In this document: positions 59,324 through 64,000 of the stretch, piece by piece
Position numbering within the stretch: the first letter of the stretch is position 1
Layout of the letters: every line of letters begins with the position of its first letter
Origin: an uncultured Hyphomonas sp.
GTDB taxonomy: Bacteria > Pseudomonadota > Alphaproteobacteria > Caulobacterales > Hyphomonadaceae
Assembly: GCF_963678875.1 (NCBI RefSeq)
Contig: NZ_OY787457.1
Coordinates: 434,001-498,000, forward strand
Direction: 5' to 3'
Length of the DNA: 64,000 nt
Made by a program: the position numbers and the translations under genes
The notes under the pieces: generated by a model
The model's input: only the letters and a program-made list of their open reading frames with translations
The model's database searches: none
Told to the model about the DNA's origin: nothing

Positions 59324-60979
59324 ATGTATCGTTATGATGAGTTTGATTCCCGGATCGTGAAAGACCGGGTGGAACAGTTCCGCGGACAGGTGAACCGCCG
59401 CCTGTCGGGTGAGCTGCTGGAGGATGAGTTCAAGCCGCTGCGCCTGCAGAATGGCGTGTACCTGCAGCTGCACGCCTACATGCTGCGCGTCGCGATTCCC
59501 TATGGCCAGCTGAACGGCGCGAAGCTGCGCCGCCTGGCGGAAGTGTCGACCAAGTATGACCGGGGTTATGGCCATTTCACCACGCGCCAGAACATCCAGT
59601 ATAACTGGGTGGCGCTGAAGGACATTCCGGATGCGCTGAACGACCTCGCCGAGGTCGAGATGCATGCGATCCAGACCTCCGGCAACTGTATCCGGAACGT
59701 GACCAGCGACCATTTCGCGGGCGCTGCCGCCGACGAGGTGATGGACCCGCGTCCATGGTGCGAGATCATCCGCCAGTGGAGCACGTTCCATCCGGAATTC
59801 GCCTTCCTGCCGCGCAAGTTCAAATTCGCGGTGACGGCGGCGGCGCATGACCGGGCCGCGATTGCCGTGCACGATATCGGCCTGCGCATCGTGAAGCGCG
59901 GCGATCAGGTCGGCTTCGAAGTCTATGCCGGCGGCGGGCAGGGGCGTACGCCGCTGCTGGCTGCACTAGTCAATGATTTTGTTCCGGAGGCAGAGCTTCT
60001 TGACTATGTCGAGGCCATCATGCGCGTCTACAACCGCCATGGCCGCCGGGACAACAAGTACAAGGCGCGGATCAAGATCCTCGTCCAGGAGCTTGGTGCG
60101 GAAGAGTTCACCCGTCAGGTGGAGGCCGAATACGCCGCCCAGCGCCCGCACGAGAAGATCGATCTGCCGCAGGCCGAGATCGACCGTATCCATGCCTATT
60201 TTGCCCCGCCGGCCTATGATGCCGAAGACGGCACCGAGGCGTTCGAAGCGGCCAGGGCCGCCGAGCCGGACTTTGCCCAGTGGGCAGAGGTGAACCTGCA
60301 TCCCCACAAACAGGCGGGCCATGCCTCTGTCACGGTCAGCCTGAAGCCCATCGGCGGCGCAGCGGGCGATGCGACGGACAAGCAGATGGAGATCGTCGCC
60401 GATCTGGCAGAGCGCTACGCCTATGACGACATCCGCGTCAGCCATGCGCAGAACCTCGTCCTGCCGCATGTGCCGGTGAAGCATCTCTACGCGATCTGGC
60501 AGGCGCTGGACGCGGCGGGCCTCGCCACGCCGAATGAGAGCCTGATCACCGACCTGATCGTCTGCCCGGGCCTCGACTATTGCAACCTTGCCAATGCGCG
60601 CTCCATCCCGGTCGGGCAGGCGGTGCAGGAAGTCTTCGCCGATCCGAAATACCAGCGCGAGATCGGGCGGCTGCACATCAATATCTCTGGCTGCATCAAT
60701 GCCTGCGGCCATCACCATGTCGGCCATATCGGCATTCTCGGCGTCGACCGGAAAGGCGAGGAGTTCTACCAGATCAGCCTCGGCGGCCGGGCGGACGAGA
60801 AAGCGGCCATTGGCGCCATTGCGGGCCCCGCCCTGAAAGGGGAGGACGTGCCGGGCGCCGTGAAGCGCATTGTCGACACCTATATGGACCTGCGCACCTC
60901 GCCGGATGAGCTTTTCATCAACACGCTGGAGCGCCTTGGCGCAGACCCGTTCAAGGAGGCTCTCTATGCCACTGCTTAA
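59324..60979 (+). CDS. cysI: Ferredoxin-type sulfite (or nitrite) reductase
   Basis: A 551-residue siroheme, [4Fe-4S] reductase. The cluster and siroheme ligands fit the CX5C...CX3C pattern: Cys414 and Cys420 in CPGLDYC, and Cys457 and Cys461 in CINACGHHHVGH. The substrate arginine region is TTRQNIQYNWV. The length matches the ferredoxin-dependent family (about 550) rather than NADPH-type CysI with a flavoprotein. Nitrite or sulfite substrate is not decided by the motif, but the cysG-cysH context favours sulfite. The DUF934 start overlaps its stop by 14 bases. Confidence 0.94.
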   Translation: MYRYDEFDSRIVKDRVEQFRGQVNRRLSGELLEDEFKPLRLQNGVYLQLHAYMLRVAIPYGQLNGAKLRRLAEVSTKYDRGYGHFTTRQNIQYNWVALKDIPDALNDLAEVEMHAIQTSGNCIRNVTSDHFAGAAADEVMDPRPWCEIIRQWSTFHPEFAFLPRKFKFAVTAAAHDRAAIAVHDIGLRIVKRGDQVGFEVYAGGGQGRTPLLAALVNDFVPEAELLDYVEAIMRVYNRHGRRDNKYKARIKILVQELGAEEFTRQVEAEYAAQRPHEKIDLPQAEIDRIHAYFAPPAYDAEDGTEAFEAARAAEPDFAQWAEVNLHPHKQAGHASVTVSLKPIGGAAGDATDKQMEIVADLAERYAYDDIRVSHAQNLVLPHVPVKHLYAIWQALDAAGLATPNESLITDLIVCPGLDYCNLANARSIPVGQAVQEVFADPKYQREIGRLHINISGCINACGHHHVGHIGILGVDRKGEEFYQISLGGRADEKAAIGAIAGPALKGEDVPGAVKRIVDTYMDLRTSPDELFINTLERLGADPFKEALYATA

Positions 60980-61460
60980 GGATGGCGCAGAAATCGAGAA
61001 TAATTGGGTATTTATCGATCAGGATGGTGAAGCTGAGCTAAAGCCAGACCAGGCGGTGACCCTGCCGCTGGCCCGTTTTCTCGAACAGGCCGAAAGCCTC
61101 GCCGGACGCAACGCGCCGGTGGGTGTACGCCTCGTTCCGGAAGATGATCCGGAGCTTTTGGAGCCATTTCTTGAATGGATTCAATTGGTTGAGGTCTCGT
61201 TTCCCAAATATACCGATGGCCGCGGCTACTCGCAGGCACAGCTGCTGCGCCGCCGTCATGGCTATCAGGGCGAGCTTCGCGCGGTGGGACACGTGCTGCG
61301 CGATCAGATTTTCTACATGAACCGTTCAGGCTTCGACGCTTATGAAACGGCCCGGGCTGAACTACCTAGTGTTCTGGAAGCCCTGAACGAATTCCGGGAC
61401 ACCTACCAGCCTGCCGCAGACGGCCGGGTTCCGGTGTTCCAAGCAAGACACGGAAACTGA
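60966..61460 (+). CDS. DUF934 domain-containing protein
   Basis: A 164-residue protein of the DUF934 family, which is fixed in this operon type. The start ATG 60966 follows AAGGAGG, 14 bases inside the reductase gene; the frame reads further upstream into it, but the ribosome-binding site fixes the start. The family blocks SFPKYTDGRGYSQAQLLRRR and HVLRDQIFYMNRSGFDAYE are visible. A role in delivering electrons or assembling the sulfite reductase has been proposed for this family; here it is inferred from context. cysH begins 4 bases after the stop. Confidence 0.9.
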   Translation: MPLLKDGAEIENNWVFIDQDGEAELKPDQAVTLPLARFLEQAESLAGRNAPVGVRLVPEDDPELLEPFLEWIQLVEVSFPKYTDGRGYSQAQLLRRRHGYQGELRAVGHVLRDQIFYMNRSGFDAYETARAELPSVLEALNEFRDTYQPAADGRVPVFQARHGN

Positions 61461-61464
61461 CCCC

Positions 61465-62208
61465 ATGCCCTATGGCGATATCAAAGCCCGCCAGCTTGAG
61501 TCGACGGAAGCACGTCTCGCCCGCCTGAATGGCGAGCTGCGCGAAGCCTCCGCCCAGACGATCCTGCGCGTCGCCATGATCCGCGAATGGCCCGAGCAGC
61601 TGACCTATGTGTCGAGCTTCGGGGCAGAGAGCGTCGCCATGCTGTCGCTGATTGCCGAAGTGGACCCGAGCCTGCCGGTGATCTTCCTCGATACGGGCAT
61701 GCACTTCCCGCAGACGCTGGACTATCGTGACGAAGTGATTGAGCGCCTGGGCCTCACCGGCGTGCGCTCGATCCCGCCGAACGAGACCGAGCGCAAGGTG
61801 CTCGACCCCGACAACAAGCTCTGGAAGTCCGATTCCGACGCCTGCTGCGCCCTGCGCAAGGTGCGTCCGCTGGAGCCGGCGCTGGAAGGCTTCAATGCCT
61901 GGATCACGGGCCGCAAGCGCTTCCATGGCGGCGAGCGGATGAAGCTGCCGGTCTTCGAATTTGCTGGCGGCCGCTACAAGGTGAACCCGATGGCGGGCTG
62001 GACGGCGGACGACGTCGACCTGTTCATGAAGCAGCGCAACCTGCCGCGTCACCCGCTGGTCGACCAGGGCTATCCGTCCATCGGCTGCTGGCCGTGCACG
62101 CGGCCTGCGGCAGACCCGATGGATCCGCGCTCCGGGCGCTGGGCAGGCCAGAACAAGACCGAGTGCGGTCTCCATCTCGACAAGACAGAGCGCCCGCGCG
62201 TATTCTGA
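61465..62208 (+). CDS. cysH: Phosphoadenylyl-sulfate (or adenylyl-sulfate) reductase, iron-sulfur type
   Basis: A 247-residue assimilatory PAPS/APS reductase. The PP-loop is SFGAES (residues 51-56). The four iron-sulfur ligands Cys127-Cys128 (DACCALRK) and Cys208/Cys211 (GCWPC) indicate the [4Fe-4S]-containing, APS-reducing subtype. The catalytic Cys234 is in ECGLH. It releases sulfite for CysI. It is the last gene of the cysG-DUF2849-GST-cysI-DUF934-cysH operon and is followed by a hairpin terminator. Confidence 0.96.
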   Translation: MPYGDIKARQLESTEARLARLNGELREASAQTILRVAMIREWPEQLTYVSSFGAESVAMLSLIAEVDPSLPVIFLDTGMHFPQTLDYRDEVIERLGLTGVRSIPPNETERKVLDPDNKLWKSDSDACCALRKVRPLEPALEGFNAWITGRKRFHGGERMKLPVFEFAGGRYKVNPMAGWTADDVDLFMKQRNLPRHPLVDQGYPSIGCWPCTRPAADPMDPRSGRWAGQNKTECGLHLDKTERPRVF

Positions 62209-62252
62209 GGATCTCTCGGGGCGGCTCTATCACACCAGGGGGTCCCCCATTT

Positions 62253-62288
62253 CGCCCTTCCCGTCACAACCGGGGAGGGCGTTTTCTT
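62253..62288 (+). terminator. Rho-independent terminator of the cysG-cysH operon
   Basis: CGCCCTTCCCG pairs with CGGGGAGGGCG (one G-T pair, loop of 7) and is followed by TTTTCTT, 44 bases after the cysH stop. Confidence 0.88.
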
Positions 62289-62296
62289 GTCGGCCG

Positions 62297-63175
62297 TCAG
62301 CCTGGTTTTCCAAACACATGCGCCAGCGCGATCGCCCCGGCGGTCGCGACATTGATGCTGTCGAAGCCCGCAGACATGGGGATGCGGACCGGCGTGGCCG
62401 CCGCGATCAGCGCATCCGGCAGGCCCGGCCCCTCGGCCCCCAGCAGGATGGCGAGCTTGTCCGGCACGGGCAGGGATTGCATCGGCGGGGCCTCCGCGCG
62501 GGGCGTCATGGCCCAGACGGTATAGCCCGCACTTAAGACGGCATTTACCATGTCCAAGCCCGTCCCGCCTTGGGCATAGGGCAGGAACAGGCTCGCCCCG
62601 GACGAGACGCGGATGGATTTGCGGTAGAGCGGATCGCAGCAGCGCTCATCCAGCAGAACGCCGCCCACGCCAAAGGCTGCCGCATTGCGAAAGCAGGCGC
62701 CGGTATTGTCGTGGTTCGAAATGTCGGACAGCAGCAGGAGGGGGGTCGTGCCGGTCTCATCCTGAGCGAAGTCGAAGGATGCGGCCCGCGCCCGTGCTTC
62801 GACTTCGCTCAGCATGAGCGCTCCATATTGCGCAAGAAATTCTCCAGGCGGGGGAATGTTGCCCTTCAGGCCGCAGGCGAGCACGCCGCGATGCATGGGG
62901 AAGCCGGCCACCTGGTCCATCACCGCCTGCGGGGCGGTGTAGACCGGCACATCGGCGGGCACTTTTTCCAGCAGCCCGGCCAGCGGCGCCAGCCGGGACT
63001 CTGCCAGGAACAGGCTTTCCACGGCAAAACGCGAGCGCGTCAGCAGCGTCTCCAGCGTCACCTTGCCCTCGACGATGAACCGCCCGCCATGGCCGGAGGT
63101 CAGGTCCTTCTCGCGGATGGAGGTGTAGGCGGCAACGCGCGGGTCATTCGGGTCTGAAACAGGGAAAACGGGCAT
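62297..63175 (-). CDS. SPOUT (TrmH/SpoU) family RNA methyltransferase, with an in-frame palindromic insert
   Basis: A 292-residue RNA 2'-O-methyltransferase of the SPOUT superfamily. An N-terminal substrate-binding domain (VSDPNDPRVAAYTSIREKDL, FIVEGKVTLETLL) is followed by a linker at about residues 105-145. The SPOUT catalytic domain then shows motif 1 (SNHDNTGACFRNAAAFGV), motif 2 (ILLGAEGPGL) and motif 3 (IPMSAGFDSINVATAG). The linker contains 21 residues (120-140, SEVEARARAASFDFAQDE and neighbours) encoded by a 63-base palindromic element. The target RNA is unknown. It is convergent with cysH, beyond that operon's terminator. Confidence 0.92.
   Translation of the reverse strand: MPVFPVSDPNDPRVAAYTSIREKDLTSGHGGRFIVEGKVTLETLLTRSRFAVESLFLAESRLAPLAGLLEKVPADVPVYTAPQAVMDQVAGFPMHRGVLACGLKGNIPPPGEFLAQYGALMLSEVEARARAASFDFAQDETGTTPLLLLSDISNHDNTGACFRNAAAFGVGGVLLDERCCDPLYRKSIRVSSGASLFLPYAQGGTGLDMVNAVLSAGYTVWAMTPRAEAPPMQSLPVPDKLAILLGAEGPGLPDALIAAATPVRIPMSAGFDSINVATAGAIALAHVFGKPG
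62756..62818. repeat. 63-base palindromic element inside the SPOUT methyltransferase gene
   Basis: Two 26-base arms (62756-62781 and 62793-62818) face each other across 11 bases and differ at only three positions. Both arms contain the core CTTCGACTTCGCTCAG (or its complement). The total length, 63, is a multiple of 3, and no stop is introduced, so the methyltransferase frame continues. A diverged copy lies in the gene-free patch at 32536-32604. Confidence 0.85.
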
Positions 63176-63228
63176 GGGAAGAACCCATGCCCGCTCCGTC
63201 TGCTGCGATCAATCGCTGGGGTTTACGA

Positions 63229-63561
63229 TCAGTCGAGCAGATCAATGATGGCGTTGGCGACGAGGCCTGTGGTGACTTCCATCAGGTAGGCGTCGCGGTC
63301 CACGACAACCCAGCGATAGCCGCGCGGGGCGGGCTCCAGGTCATAGCGGCGCCAGTCTTCGAAATAGTGGCCGGTGCGATAGTCCACGGGCAGGTATTCG
63401 CCCTTCTTCCACATTTTCTTGGCGTGGCCCGGCGGGATCTTGCCCTGCTTGGCCAGGCCCGGCGGCAGGTCGCCCGCACGCGAGTGTGGCGGGTCGGCAT
63501 AGGCCATCAGGCCTGCGCCCATGGCAGCGGCCAGCGTGGTGGTGATCAGTCTGAAGTTCAT
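63229..63561 (-). CDS. RcnB family protein, secreted
   Basis: A 110-residue protein with a Sec signal peptide (MNFRLITTTLAAAMGAGLMA, probable cleavage after AYA). The mature part holds the basic Pro-Gly repeat of RcnB/CigR-type proteins (DLPPGLAKQGKIPPGHAKK) and the family's C-terminal YRWVVVDRDAYLMEVTTGLV. RcnB was first linked to nickel and cobalt homeostasis, but most members are uncharacterised. The ATG is at 63559-63561; the frame reads on upstream to 63759 with no plausible start. It is divergent from the membrane protein at 63720. Confidence 0.85.
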   Translation of the reverse strand: MNFRLITTTLAAAMGAGLMAYADPPHSRAGDLPPGLAKQGKIPPGHAKKMWKKGEYLPVDYRTGHYFEDWRRYDLEPAPRGYRWVVVDRDAYLMEVTTGLVANAIIDLLD

Positions 63562-63719
63562 GTCGAAACTCCTTTCAGGTCTTGCCGCATCAACGGCTGA
63601 TGGGGCTTGCCGGTTCCCGGAAATCGGCAGGGCAGGCGGGATTTCGCCCGGTCTGTTGTTTGCGCAGAGGATTGCGGTAGGAGTAAGGCTCCGCAGGAGG
63701 CGGAAGGGGAGACCGGCGC

Positions 63720-64000
63720 ATGTCGAAAACGCATCTGGCCACGCGGGTGGCCGTGACAATCGTCTTCGCCATTCTGTACCTGGCCTTCCTGGCCGAGACG
63801 GGCGCGCTGGTGCAGGAATTCGGCGCTTCAGGCCTCGCGCTGCGGCTGGCCTCGCTGGACTCCCAGAATTTCATTTTCTTCCCGCTGGCTGGCTTGCTGG
63901 CGCTGGTCGCCTTCTGGCAACCGGCGGTCCTCTTGGTCGATGCCATGTGGCGCGGCCAGCTGAAATACGGGCGGATCGTGCTGGGCGGCAGCCTGCTGGT
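63720..64000 (+). CDS. N-terminal part of a membrane protein (runs off the window)
   Basis: ATG 63720 follows GGGGAGA. The frame is open to the window end, giving at least 93 residues. At least two hydrophobic helices are visible (TIVFAILYLAFLAETGAL and NFIFFPLAGLLALVAFW) with a basic loop (RGQLKYGRI). The protein cannot be named from this part. The promoter region is shared with the divergent RcnB-like gene. Confidence 0.75.
   Translation, partial: MSKTHLATRVAVTIVFAILYLAFLAETGALVQEFGASGLALRLASLDSQNFIFFPLAGLLALVAFWQPAVLLVDAMWRGQLKYGRIVLGGSLL

Overview
The window is a GC-rich, densely coded chromosomal segment from an alphaproteobacterium. Evidence: a petABC cytochrome bc1 operon, the ~1,575-residue type of NAD-glutamate dehydrogenase, a sucCDAB cluster, a PhyR-like sigma-mimic protein, a TipN-like polar coiled-coil candidate, and a moxR/DUF58/DUF4159 block facing DUF1285-Nudix-DUF6111-cca. 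Gene content and style suggest the Hyphomonadaceae/Caulobacterales (for example Hyphomonas); that placement is inference. I see no rRNA, tRNA, CRISPR, IS element, prophage or defence island. Almost everything is housekeeping or stable accessory metabolism.

Layout. 0.2-7.9 kb (minus): moxR, DUF58, BatA-like/DUF4159, vWA protein and a secreted protein, a MoxR-type membrane/periplasmic operon with 4-bp overlaps. 8.0-10.9 kb (plus): DUF1285, Nudix CoA pyrophosphatase, DUF6111, CCA-adding enzyme. 10.9-12.4 kb (minus): hemF and tspO. 12.6-15.6 kb: petABC ending in a strong terminator. 15.7-21 kb: GNAT, mtnP, two genes with Ala/Lys/Glu-rich helices (one a HerA-like ATPase) and an AI-2E-type permease. 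21.3-26.1 kb: NAD-GDH behind a structured, AT-rich intergenic region. 26.1-32.3 kb: M1 aminopeptidase lipoprotein, GST, queG, mtgA and a small hypothetical. 32.3-32.75 kb: a gene-free patch packed with palindromes. 32.8-43.6 kb: two SDRs, HAD, a lipoprotein, PCD, a degenerate PhyR-like regulator, VOC, two MFS carriers, YggT, DUF167, folD, HNH and a PhoD-like phosphatase. 43.7-50.5 kb: sucC, sucD, sucA, sucB. 50.6-56.8 kb: YghU-type GST, an unknown protein, chorismate mutase, Hpt, TipN-like protein, LysR. 56.9-62.2 kb: an assimilatory sulfate reduction operon (cysG, DUF2849, GST, cysI, DUF934, cysH). 62.3-64 kb: SPOUT RNA methyltransferase, RcnB-like protein and the start of a membrane protein cut by the window edge.

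How the genes work together: glutamate dehydrogenase feeds 2-oxoglutarate to the SucAB/SucCD enzymes, and electrons from the cycle pass through bc1. HemF (and possibly TspO) serve the heme needed by bc1. CysG makes the siroheme used by CysI, and CysH delivers sulfite to it.

Most interesting signals: (1) a 63-base palindromic element lying in frame inside the SPOUT methyltransferase gene, with a diverged sister copy in the 32.5-kb palindrome patch, which resembles the behaviour of Rickettsia palindromic elements; (2) the sucD-sucA gap, which is almost wholly foldable into three consecutive stem-loops ending just before the sucA ribosome-binding site, a candidate cis-regulatory RNA; (3) a PhyR-like protein whose receiver has lost its acidic pocket; (4) a possible small RNA upstream of glutamate dehydrogenase. 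All functional statements rest on reading the sequence; no searches were run.
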